Assembly (NCBI RefSeq): GCF_007829335.1
Contig: NZ_VIWO01000016.1
Span: 1 to 64,000 of the forward strand
DNA: 64,000 nt
Source: Chitinophaga polysaccharea
Lineage (GTDB): Bacteria; Bacteroidota; Bacteroidia; Chitinophagales; Chitinophagaceae
Direction: 5' to 3'
Shown in pieces: positions 16,201 through 23,747 of the stretch (positions are counted from its first letter, which is position 1; every line of letters starts with the position of its first letter). The notes below the pieces were generated by a model. The model had not been told where the DNA came from and searched no databases. It worked only from the letters and a program-made list of their open reading frames with translations. Both the position numbers and the translations under genes were made by a program.

Positions 16201-17922
16201 TTAGAAAAGGAAGTAGCGTTGCGCTAAAGGCACCGTACTTACCGGTTCACAGGTGATCACCTCTCCGTCTACACGCACTTCATAATTTTCCGGGTTTACG
16301 GTAATCTCCGGCGTTTTATCGTTGTGGATCAGGTGTTTTTTAGTGATGGTTCTGCAACCGGAAACGGGCAATACCATTTTTTCGAGGCCATACTTTTCCA
16401 CAATACCTTTTTCGAGTGATACTTTGGACACGAAAGACACGCAGGTCTTGTGAATAGCTTTACCATAGGCGCCGAACATGGTGCGCAGTATTACCGGCTG
16501 CGGCGTAGGAATAGACGCATTCGGATCGCCCATTTTGCTGGCGATGATCATGCCTCCTTTGATAATCATTTCCGGTTTGGCGCCGAACAGGGCTGGTTTC
16601 CACAGCACGATATCTGCCATCTTGCCTGGTTCTACAGAGCCAACATAGTTGGAAATGCCCTGGGCGATGGCCGGGTTGATAGTATATTTAGCCACATACC
16701 GTTTAGCGCGGAAGTTATCGTTGCCTTTGCCGGCATCTTCCGGCAAGGCGCCGCGTTGCTTTTTCATTTTATCGGCGGTTTGCCAGGTGCGGGTCACTAC
16801 CTCGCCTACACGCCCCATGGCCTGGGAGTCGGAGCTCATCATGCTGAATACGCCTAAGTCGTGCAGGATATCTTCCGCTGCAATGGTTTCCGGGCGGATA
16901 CGGGAATCCGCAAAGGCCACATCTTCCGGGATACTCTTACTCAGGTGGTGACATACCATCAGCATGTCCAGGTGCTCATCGATCGTATTGACTGTGTACG
17001 GCCGGGTGGGATTGGTAGATGCAGGCAGTACATTAGGGTACATGGCCGCTTTGATAATATCGGGTGCATGACCGCCACCGGCACCTTCTGTGTGGAAGGT
17101 ATGTATTACGCGACCATTGATGGCATTCATGGTATCTTCCAGGAAGCCGGCTTCATTGAGTGTATCCGTGTGGATAGCTACCTGTACATCGTATTGGTCG
17201 GCCACTTTCAGCGCGGCATCGATAACAGCCGGGGTAGCGCCCCAGTCCTCATGTATTTTTACCCCCAGTCCGCCTGCTTCGATCTGCTCGGCGATAGGAC
17301 CTTCGGTGGCGCAGTTGCCTTTTCCAAAGAAGCCCAGGTTCATCGGGAAAGAGTCGGCTGCCTGTAGCATTCTCTCCATAAACCATTTACCGGGTGTCAC
17401 CGTGGTAGCATTGGTGCCGTCTGCCGGGCCAGTACCACCGCCTATCATGGTGGTGATGCCGCTGAACAGGGCGGTTTCAATTTGCTGCGGACTGATAAAG
17501 TGAATATGGGTATCGATACCGCCAGCGGTGGCAATGAGGCCATCACCACCATGTACTTCCGTACCGGCGCCAATGATCATATCGGGATGTACGCCATTCA
17601 TGGTATCGGGGTTACCAGCCTGGCCAAAACCTACAATTTTTCCGTTTTTGATGCCCAGGTCACCTTTTACGATGCCCCAGTGGTCGATCAGGATCACGTT
17701 GGTGATCACAAAGTCTAGTACGCCCTGGTCGCTCATAGCGGTGCTGGACTGGGCCATACCGTCTCTTACCGTTTTACCACCGCCAAACTTGCTCTCATCG
17801 CCATATTCGTTAAAGTCCTTTTCTATCTCAATGATAATATCAGTATCGCCCAGTCTTACTTTATCCCCTACGGTAGGGCCGTACATATTGGCGTATTTAA
17901 CTCTGTTTATTTTCAGGCTCAT
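16201..17922 (-). CDS. ureC: Urease catalytic subunit alpha
   Basis: 573 aa, the normal length. Active-site motifs are intact: THIHFI (nickel histidines), VKIHEDWG with the lysine that becomes carbamylated, IHTDTLNEAGF, HTFHTEGAGGGHAPD (nickel-binding and substrate region), CHHLSKSIPEDV (the mobile flap) and MMSSDSQAMGRVGE (nickel aspartate). It hydrolyses urea to ammonia and carbamate in the cytosol. Its start overlaps the ureB stop by 4 nt. Confidence 0.98.
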   Translation of the reverse strand: MSLKINRVKYANMYGPTVGDKVRLGDTDIIIEIEKDFNEYGDESKFGGGKTVRDGMAQSSTAMSDQGVLDFVITNVILIDHWGIVKGDLGIKNGKIVGFGQAGNPDTMNGVHPDMIIGAGTEVHGGDGLIATAGGIDTHIHFISPQQIETALFSGITTMIGGGTGPADGTNATTVTPGKWFMERMLQAADSFPMNLGFFGKGNCATEGPIAEQIEAGGLGVKIHEDWGATPAVIDAALKVADQYDVQVAIHTDTLNEAGFLEDTMNAINGRVIHTFHTEGAGGGHAPDIIKAAMYPNVLPASTNPTRPYTVNTIDEHLDMLMVCHHLSKSIPEDVAFADSRIRPETIAAEDILHDLGVFSMMSSDSQAMGRVGEVVTRTWQTADKMKKQRGALPEDAGKGNDNFRAKRYVAKYTINPAIAQGISNYVGSVEPGKMADIVLWKPALFGAKPEMIIKGGMIIASKMGDPNASIPTPQPVILRTMFGAYGKAIHKTCVSFVSKVSLEKGIVEKYGLEKMVLPVSGCRTITKKHLIHNDKTPEITVNPENYEVRVDGEVITCEPVSTVPLAQRYFLF

Positions 17923-18293
17923 TGTGCTTTGTTTTTAAAGTTTGCGGCCAACATTTTCGTCATCGCTTTTTCCTTGCTGGCTTCCAGGGTGGTGTCGCCA
18001 TTAACCAGGTTGTTGATCCCAAATACCCGGCGGGCGCCGCCCAGCTCTACCAGCTCCACCTCTTTTTCCTCGCCGGGCTCGAAGCGAACAGCCGTACCGG
18101 CGGCGATATTGAGGCGTTTACCGAAAGCTTTCTCCCGGTCGAAACTCATTTTGCGGTTGATTTCAAAAAAGTGGCAGTGAGAGCCCACCTGTACGGGGCG
18201 GTCAGCGGTATTCACCACTTTTACCCTTACGGTTTTGCGGCCCACGTTGCATTCAATATCTCCTTCCCCTAAAAAATATTCTCCAGGAATCAT
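17919..18293 (-). CDS. ureB: Urease beta subunit
   Basis: 124 aa. PGEYFLGEGDIECNVGRK at the start and SHCHFFEINRKMSFDREKA in the middle are the beta-subunit signatures. It forms the outer layer of the (alpha-beta-gamma)3 enzyme. Separate gamma and beta genes are the usual bacterial form, unlike the fused UreA of Helicobacter. It lies 18 nt after ureA. Confidence 0.97.
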   Translation of the reverse strand: MIPGEYFLGEGDIECNVGRKTVRVKVVNTADRPVQVGSHCHFFEINRKMSFDREKAFGKRLNIAAGTAVRFEPGEEKEVELVELGGARRVFGINNLVNGDTTLEASKEKAMTKMLAANFKNKAQ

Positions 18294-18311
18294 GTTGCGT
18301 AGTTTTACGTA

Positions 18312-18614
18312 TTAACGAATAGGATCGTGGACGGTCACTAGTTTGGTACCATCCGGGAAAGTAGCTTCTATCTGTACATCGTGTATCATTTCAGGAATGC
18401 CTTCCATGACATCGTCCCGGGTGAGAATAGTAGCGCCGTATTGCATCAGTTCTGCTACTGATTTCCCGTCCCTGGCAGCTTCCAGCAGGTGGCTGCTGAT
18501 GTAGGCGATAGACTCCGGGTAATTGAGCTTAAGGCCGCGGGCCTTTCGTTTAGCGGCCAGTTCGCCGGCCAGATGAAGCAGGAGCTTCTCCGTTTCGCGG
18601 GGAGTTAAATGCAT
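18312..18614 (-). CDS. ureA: Urease gamma subunit
   Basis: 100 aa. MHLTPRETEKLLLHLAGELA and NYPESIAYI are diagnostic. It is the first gene of the operon ureA-B-C-E-F-G-D-permease, all on the minus strand with gaps or overlaps of at most 18 nt. The promoter must lie in the 18615-18958 region. Confidence 0.97.
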   Translation of the reverse strand: MHLTPRETEKLLLHLAGELAAKRKARGLKLNYPESIAYISSHLLEAARDGKSVAELMQYGATILTRDDVMEGIPEMIHDVQIEATFPDGTKLVTVHDPIR

Positions 18615-18958
18615 ATATTAGTTTTGTGAATGACAATAGGAAACTGGTATCCGTTATATTTTTCAGAAATATACAGATAATGATGCGAAAATCATATCGG
18701 CAGGATAATGGGATACCTAGAAAAAGCGGCGCATGTAGCACATGCACCGCTTCTTTTATTTGGACCCGGGATAGGAATATTCCAGTCATTTCATAACCTA
18801 CAACTGTTACACTGTTAAAGTAACAAGTTGTAAAGATAGGCAGCAGACGGCAAATAAAAAGGTGTGCTAACCCCAAGGTTACCAGGGTTCACACACGGAG
18901 CAAGGCAAGTAAGCAGCAAAGAACCCCTGTTCCTTTACCCCCTTTTTACTTATTTACG
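18615..18958 (-). other. Intergenic region upstream of ureA
   Basis: 344 bp without a convincing gene. It contains a hairpin (18724-18752), a dyad ACAACTGTTAC / GTAACAAGTTGT (18800-18831, one bulge) and an imperfect repeat GTGTG..AACCC / GGGTT..CACAC (18862-18895). I saw no clear -33/-7 pair for ureA on the minus strand and no recognisable nickel riboswitch. Confidence 0.5.
18724..18752. other. Hairpin with T-rich flanks on both strands
   Basis: AAGCGG-C-GCATGT (18724-18736) pairs with ACATGC-A-CCGCTT (18740-18752) around a 3-nt loop. It is followed by CTTTTATTT on the plus strand and TTTTTC on the minus strand. It looks like a terminator but lies about 110 bp upstream of ureA with no gene ending next to it. 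It could end readthrough from the heme operon or attenuate the urease transcript. Confidence 0.5.
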
Positions 18959-18988
18959 TAAAAAAACCGCAGCCAGGAATGACTGCGG
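18959..18988 (-). terminator. Rho-independent terminator of the heme operon
   Basis: CCGCAG/CTGCGG arms (18967-18972, 18983-18988) with a 10-nt loop are followed on the minus strand by T7-8 (18959-18966). It lies about 22 nt past the stop of the DUF6607-type gene. Confidence 0.85.
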
Positions 18989-19009
18989 CGACTTTTCTTA
19001 TCCACTCGT

Positions 19010-19960
19010 TTATCGTTGTAAACTCAACTCTTTATTGGTGGCAAACTGTTGCAGGGTGGCGGTGACTTCTTTTTCCAGCGCGGCGCCGGCCAGTTCCTTG
19101 CGCAAAGCCTTCTCTTCCAGTGCTGCCATTACCTTATACAGCGGCTCATTATTCACTTTGCGCTGGAGGTGAATAGCGCTGTTGCCGCCATACACTTTAT
19201 CCCAGCTCTTACGCACTACCGCCCAGAAAACCTGGTTTTGTTCCCACCAGGCTTTTGCCAGCTTGCACCTGTTTTCATCTGTACGGTTATAGGTGTTGAG
19301 TCCTTTCTCGCCCACAATTATTTTGTCGGTACCGTTGGCACGCACTACCTTCAGGTTGTCCTGTTCATGGATGGAGCCGGTAGCGGTAATTTCATGGTGA
19401 TTGGTACGATGCAATACGTTGTAGTCCTTACGGGTAGTATATTCCCGGCGGGGCAGCGGCGCATCACTTGCCGATTCCCAATAGTGGCGGCCATCTGCAT
19501 GTACCCAGGTAGCGGAGCCCTCATAGCGGGGCTCATCGTCCACGCCGTATACTTTCTGGGTCCATTGCCCTTTTACCTGTGCCGCAGGCAGGGTTACTTT
19601 CTTCCACGCATCGTCTTTATCATACGCCAGCAGTTGCTGGTTTTCATATAGCCAGTCTTCTGTCCAGTGCTTGATCACCATACTATCTGCAATCAGCAGG
19701 TGTTGCAATACAATGCGGTTCTTATCTTCCGCAGCTACCGTCACATATTCTACTGCATCGGTAATTTTATGATATCCTTTAGGTTTATAGCTGGTATCGG
19801 TCGGGAAGGTTTCGGTATATTCAAAGGTTACTTCCTGGCACCCGCACATGCTTTTTATGGCGGCTTTGTCCTGTGCCAGTTTATCGCCGCCTTTCTGCTG
19901 TGCGGAAGCTGTCCATGCCAGGCATATGCCGGCCATGGTAAAGGTAATGATGTGTTTCAT
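19010..19960 (-). CDS. DUF6607-family exported protein in the heme operon
   Basis: 316 aa. A signal peptide (1-20, WTASAQ) precedes a soluble domain that starts AIKSMCGCQEVTFEYTETF. I recognise this as the DUF6607 type, whose function is not described to my knowledge. Conserved aromatic and charged stretches include HWTEDWLYE, WTQKVYGVDDEPRYEGSATW and YNRTDENRCKLAKAWWE. It is the third gene after a TonB receptor and an HmuY-type lipoprotein, with gaps of about 23 and 11 nt and the terminator behind it. The context suggests a periplasmic or surface helper for heme or iron. The paired cysteines in CGC are notable. Function is inference. Confidence 0.7.
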   Translation of the reverse strand: MKHIITFTMAGICLAWTASAQQKGGDKLAQDKAAIKSMCGCQEVTFEYTETFPTDTSYKPKGYHKITDAVEYVTVAAEDKNRIVLQHLLIADSMVIKHWTEDWLYENQQLLAYDKDDAWKKVTLPAAQVKGQWTQKVYGVDDEPRYEGSATWVHADGRHYWESASDAPLPRREYTTRKDYNVLHRTNHHEITATGSIHEQDNLKVVRANGTDKIIVGEKGLNTYNRTDENRCKLAKAWWEQNQVFWAVVRKSWDKVYGGNSAIHLQRKVNNEPLYKVMAALEEKALRKELAGAALEKEVTATLQQFATNKELSLQR

Positions 19961-19983
19961 GCTATTTGAGTTGAGTAACAGAA

Positions 19984-20571
19984 TCAGTTAAAATTACGGG
20001 AGCCATTGGCCTGGTATACGTAGCGGAAATGATAGTGGCGACTCACAGCCGTCTGATCCGGGTTGGCAGGCGCATCTTTGTAATAGCTGGTGATTTCCAT
20101 TTTTACATACTTGCCGCCAGTGGTCTTCACAACAATAATAGATCCTGCTACCGGTGAAATCACATGGGTAGTCATATTGTAGGAATACCAGCCGGTAATG
20201 GCTTTCTTGGCGGTAGCATCGGTAGCATAACCTGCTTCCGGCGCCTGGTTCAATTGGTTATACACACCAGAAATCACCTGTGCTACTGTACCACCGGGGC
20301 CACTGCTGCCACCATTGATGATGATGGTAGTTGCCTTAAACCCAATATCCCATTTGGTAGTAGCTGAGTCGCTGTTAGGTACAATTTTCCCTTCCGCCAG
20401 GTTATACAGGGTAAAACTGTTTTTGTTGGCCACATCAGCGTCGAGGTTAACGACTGTTTTAGAGGTAGCACCAGGTACAGGCTGGATATCTTTGTTATCA
20501 TCTTTTTTACAGGAAAAAAGGAAAACCAGTGAACAGGCCAGCAGGCCTGATGTAAAAGATCGCATCTTCAT
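19984..20571 (-). CDS. HmuY-type heme-binding lipoprotein
   Basis: 195 aa. A lipoprotein signal ends VFLFSC with the lipidated Cys21. The HmuY fold is indicated by TTKWDIGFKATTIIINGG (71-88), GWYSYNMTTHVISP (127-140) and GGKYVKMEITSYYKD (152-166). In HmuY proteins two residues bind heme; by position His136 and Met158 are the candidates here (inference), unlike the His/His pair of Porphyromonas HmuY. The gene lies 11 nt downstream of the TonB receptor, as in hmuYR-like loci, and is followed by the DUF6607 gene. Confidence 0.83.
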   Translation of the reverse strand: MKMRSFTSGLLACSLVFLFSCKKDDNKDIQPVPGATSKTVVNLDADVANKNSFTLYNLAEGKIVPNSDSATTKWDIGFKATTIIINGGSSGPGGTVAQVISGVYNQLNQAPEAGYATDATAKKAITGWYSYNMTTHVISPVAGSIIVVKTTGGKYVKMEITSYYKDAPANPDQTAVSRHYHFRYVYQANGSRNFN

Positions 20572-20582
20572 ATAGGTTGTGA

Positions 20583-22667
20583 TTATTTATTAACAGGGTG
20601 ATAAAAATTCCAGGTAACAGCCGCACTATAAATCCGCCCCGGCATGGTGGCAATGTGCTGCGGGTCGGTGTAGTTAAACAGGTTTTCCAGAGTAGCTTGC
20701 AGGCGCAGCTGGCGCCTTAACAGCCACTTGGCTGCTGCCAGGTTCACCGTAGCATACCCCGGCACAAACTCACTTTTTAAATCAGGTACATTATTTCCAT
20801 TCTCATCCGTAAATCCGTATTTGCTGCGATACAATACACGGGCATTGGCATCTATACCTAAACGGGTATGGGTATACGCTACTTTCAGGTTAGCGGCATG
20901 ATGGGAACGGTTAAACAAACCAAAATATTCCCGCCGCGAAAGTGCGCGTGTTTCTCCACTTTGCGCATCTTTTGTATATACCTGGCCGTTTTTAACTTTC
21001 TTAAAGAGCTCATTATCTTTGGAACGCAGGTACTGGTATCCGCCCGAAAACAGCCAGCATGCTCCTATGCGCTGCCCCAACTCCAGTTCTGCGCCGCTGG
21101 TAGTAATGCTGTTGATATTGACATAACTGTATACGGCGAGGTCATTGGTTTTTACCGCAATAGCCCGGGTATCAATCAGGTTTTTCACCTGGTTATAAAA
21201 GAAATTCAGCTTCGCGGTAGTAGCCGCAAATACTTTTCCTTCTATCCCCAGGTTGTAAGACCAGGAGCTTTCGGCATCCAGGTTTTTCAGCTGCTCCGGG
21301 TCGATGTTTACCTGCTTGATTTGCCCCTGCTGTTGCATCTCTTTTAAAATATCAGCAGCCAGCTTGGTACCTACTACCGAGTAGCCTACTGCCGCATTGT
21401 TGAAGTGCAGGTACAGCTGCCGGAAATCCGGTGCGCGGTAGCCCCGACCCACGGTACCGAGTATACGCCAATCAGGGTAAAAATTCCAGGACACCGATAG
21501 CTTGGGACTGAACTGGGAAGGGTATTGATTATGGGTATCAAAACGCCCGCCAGCCAATATATTCCAGGCAGTTGCGGGCTTCCAGTTTTCCTGTACAAAA
21601 ATATAGCCGGTGTTAAACGCCATGCGCTCATCATAGCGGGTAGCTTCCAATGTTTCATGCACATAACCGGCGCCCGCTATCAACTGGTGTTTCGGGTGTA
21701 TCTGCCAGTCAGCCTGGTATTCGGGTTTTATATATTGTTGTTTAAAAAAGGAAACATCATACACACTTTTATCCTGCTGATAGCGCATTTCTTCATTGGT
21801 GGAATAGCTGGAATAGTATCCGCGCAGCACCTGTTTGAAGTGGGCAGAAGGTGTATGGCTGATTTGCAGGGAAGCATTCATGTCCTTCTCCTTTCCAATA
21901 TCATCTATTTTTCCTTTGGCATCATCGAAATAACTATTGGCTCGTTGTGCATAATACCGGCCCGACACAACGGTGTGCCATTTCGATGACCAGTCATGCT
22001 GCCAGCGGGCTTGCGCCGTAGTAGCTTTAAACGGCGACACAGTGGGTGAAGCAGCATTGGCATTTAACGTATATCCATCACTGTTATACATGTTAATGCT
22101 GGCAGAAAAACTACCATTGGCATAAGGCACGCGGGTATTCGCATCCAGCGTATTGGTATTATTAGATCCATACCTGCCGGTAATGCTGGTTACTCCGGAA
22201 GCTTGGCGAGGGCTGGTGATAATATTAATAACACCAGCCAACGCGTCGCTTCCATATAGGGATGATACAGGACCTTTAATAATTTCAATTCTTTCGATAT
22301 GGGATACTACGATCCGCGACAGGTCGAAAGTACCGGCGGTTCTGCCTATCAGCGGTTCACCATCCAGCAGTATCAGGGTGTATTCAGCTTCCAGCCCCTG
22401 CATTTGTACGCCGGTACCATGATTAGAGGTGATCAACAAACCGGTTTGTTCGGCCAGCACCTGCTGCAGTAATACGACGCCCATGGCTTGTATTTGTTGC
22501 TTCGAGATCACCTTCACCGGTACCGGCACTTTGCTGAGCAACTGTTCATTGCGGGTAGCAGTCACCACTATCTCCTGCAACACTTTGGCGTTGGCGGCTG
22601 TATCGGTTTGGGCATAGAGATTCCCTATCCCCATGATGCATATGATCAGGAGTAAATATTTATACAT
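20583..22667 (-). CDS. TonB-dependent heme/iron receptor (HmuR-like)
   Basis: 694 aa from the ATG at 22667, which gives the signal peptide MYKYLLLIICIMGIGNLYAQ; the longer frame to 22718 adds residues before the signal. The TonB-box-like segment LQEIVVTATRNEQ and the plug (about 30-160, with VLLQQVLAEQTGLLI, PVSSLYGSDALAGVINII) are followed by a barrel with FRQLYLHFNN. It is smaller than SusC-type receptors and has no carboxypeptidase-regulatory domain, as in heme, siderophore and cobalamin receptors. With HmuY downstream, heme is the most probable ligand. Confidence 0.85.
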   Translation of the reverse strand: MYKYLLLIICIMGIGNLYAQTDTAANAKVLQEIVVTATRNEQLLSKVPVPVKVISKQQIQAMGVVLLQQVLAEQTGLLITSNHGTGVQMQGLEAEYTLILLDGEPLIGRTAGTFDLSRIVVSHIERIEIIKGPVSSLYGSDALAGVINIITSPRQASGVTSITGRYGSNNTNTLDANTRVPYANGSFSASINMYNSDGYTLNANAASPTVSPFKATTAQARWQHDWSSKWHTVVSGRYYAQRANSYFDDAKGKIDDIGKEKDMNASLQISHTPSAHFKQVLRGYYSSYSTNEEMRYQQDKSVYDVSFFKQQYIKPEYQADWQIHPKHQLIAGAGYVHETLEATRYDERMAFNTGYIFVQENWKPATAWNILAGGRFDTHNQYPSQFSPKLSVSWNFYPDWRILGTVGRGYRAPDFRQLYLHFNNAAVGYSVVGTKLAADILKEMQQQGQIKQVNIDPEQLKNLDAESSWSYNLGIEGKVFAATTAKLNFFYNQVKNLIDTRAIAVKTNDLAVYSYVNINSITTSGAELELGQRIGACWLFSGGYQYLRSKDNELFKKVKNGQVYTKDAQSGETRALSRREYFGLFNRSHHAANLKVAYTHTRLGIDANARVLYRSKYGFTDENGNNVPDLKSEFVPGYATVNLAAAKWLLRRQLRLQATLENLFNYTDPQHIATMPGRIYSAAVTWNFYHPVNK

Positions 22668-22692
22668 GTTAAAGTTTATCTGAAAAGTGAAG

Positions 22693-22700
22693 CAAAAGTA
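22693..22700 (-). promoter_or_regulatory. -7 box for the heme-uptake operon (TACTTTTG)
   Basis: On the minus strand TACTTTTG (complement of 22693-22700) matches TAnnTTTG and lies 25 bp upstream of the receptor ATG at 22667. No clear -33 box. Confidence 0.5.
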
Positions 22701-22721
22701 AGTGCAGAAAAAAAACAAGGC

Positions 22722-22762
22722 TTACGAGTTCGGGAAAGTTATTTACGAGATACGGAAAATTG
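22722..22762. promoter_or_regulatory. Direct repeat TTACGAG, 21-bp period, in divergent promoter region
   Basis: TTACGAGTTCGGGAAAGTT (22722-22740) and TTACGAGATACGGAAAATT (22743-22761) agree at 14 of 19 positions, one 21-bp period apart. They sit between the heme operon and the pirin gene, just upstream of the receptor -7 box. Such spacing fits AraC- or LytTR-type binding, or a pair of half-sites. The regulator is unknown; no Fur-box-like pattern was evident. Confidence 0.4.
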
Positions 22763-22834
22763 CCGTTAATTTCGTTTTCACGGTAATTATGTACCGGTGC
22801 AAAACAATTTTACACGTTACCTGTTCTTGATTAT

Positions 22835-23548
22835 ATGAAACTGCAACTCTTCCCCGCAAGCGAAAGGGGTATCAAAGATATTGGCTGGCTGAAAAGCAAT
22901 TTCTTCTTCAGCTTCAGCGACTATTGTCACCCGATGCGCAGCGCATTCGGCACCCTGCTGGCATTCAACGACGATTTTGTGGAGGCCGGCAAAGGCTTTG
23001 GCATACACCCGCATGTTAACATGGAAATTATTTCCGTATTGCTGAAAGGTAAAATGAACCATAAAGACACGATGGGGTATAGCACCGAAATAGAAGCACC
23101 CGCGGTACAAATTATGAGTGCCGGTAGTGGGTTAAGACATGAAGAATATAATATTGGCAGCGAAGAAGTGAACTTCCTGCAAATATGGATTATGCCCAAG
23201 CAACAAAATATCATGCCCCGTTATCAACAACGCAGTTTTCCGAAAGATAAACGTAAGAATAAACTGGTGACCATCGTTTCAGGAGAGGAAGGTTTGCAAC
23301 ATTGCTGGATTAACCAGAATGCGAAATTATCACTGGGCTATTATGAGCAACCTTCCAGTCTCACCTACACCTTCAATCCGCTGAATAAATGCGTGTTTAT
23401 TTTTTCTATTGCCGGTGGCCTGCGGGTACAGGACCAGGTATTGCAGGAAAGAGATGCGATAGGGATTTGGGAAACCGGTGATATTTCCCTGCAGTGCGGT
23501 GAGAAGGCAGAATTCCTGATTATAGAAACCCCAATTAACCAGAAGTAA
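22835..23548 (+). CDS. Pirin family protein
   Basis: 237 aa bicupin. The N-terminal cupin holds the iron site: HPH (58-60, in GFGIHPHVNMEI), then His102 and Glu104 in GLRHEEYN. Pirins are iron-binding oxygenase-like or redox-sensing proteins; some act as quercetin dioxygenases. It is divergent from the heme operon and shares the short intergenic region, which suggests but does not prove joint iron-related control. Confidence 0.92.
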   Translation: MKLQLFPASERGIKDIGWLKSNFFFSFSDYCHPMRSAFGTLLAFNDDFVEAGKGFGIHPHVNMEIISVLLKGKMNHKDTMGYSTEIEAPAVQIMSAGSGLRHEEYNIGSEEVNFLQIWIMPKQQNIMPRYQQRSFPKDKRKNKLVTIVSGEEGLQHCWINQNAKLSLGYYEQPSSLTYTFNPLNKCVFIFSIAGGLRVQDQVLQERDAIGIWETGDISLQCGEKAEFLIIETPINQK

Positions 23549-23747
23549 TACCGCAGCAGGCCGCCTTGGGCGCCCGCCCTACGCACTTTTCCCCAGGATG
23601 ATAATTATTTTGAAGCACTTACCTATAGCAATAAAAAAATCTATGTTCAGAATGAAAGACTTAACATCGGTTTTTAAACTGGCTGCGTGTTATTCCAAAC
23701 GGAATCATTAAATTTATATAGCACCGCAATAAAGGGTCAGTTACGGT

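Noticed and set aside
16861..17367. 168-codon frame antisense to ureC
   Set aside because: UreC has full conserved active-site motifs across this stretch; the reverse frame has no support.
18615..18958. Nickel-cobalt riboswitch upstream of ureA
   Set aside because: Hairpins are present, but I could not match the NiCo four-way junction or its conserved internal loops.
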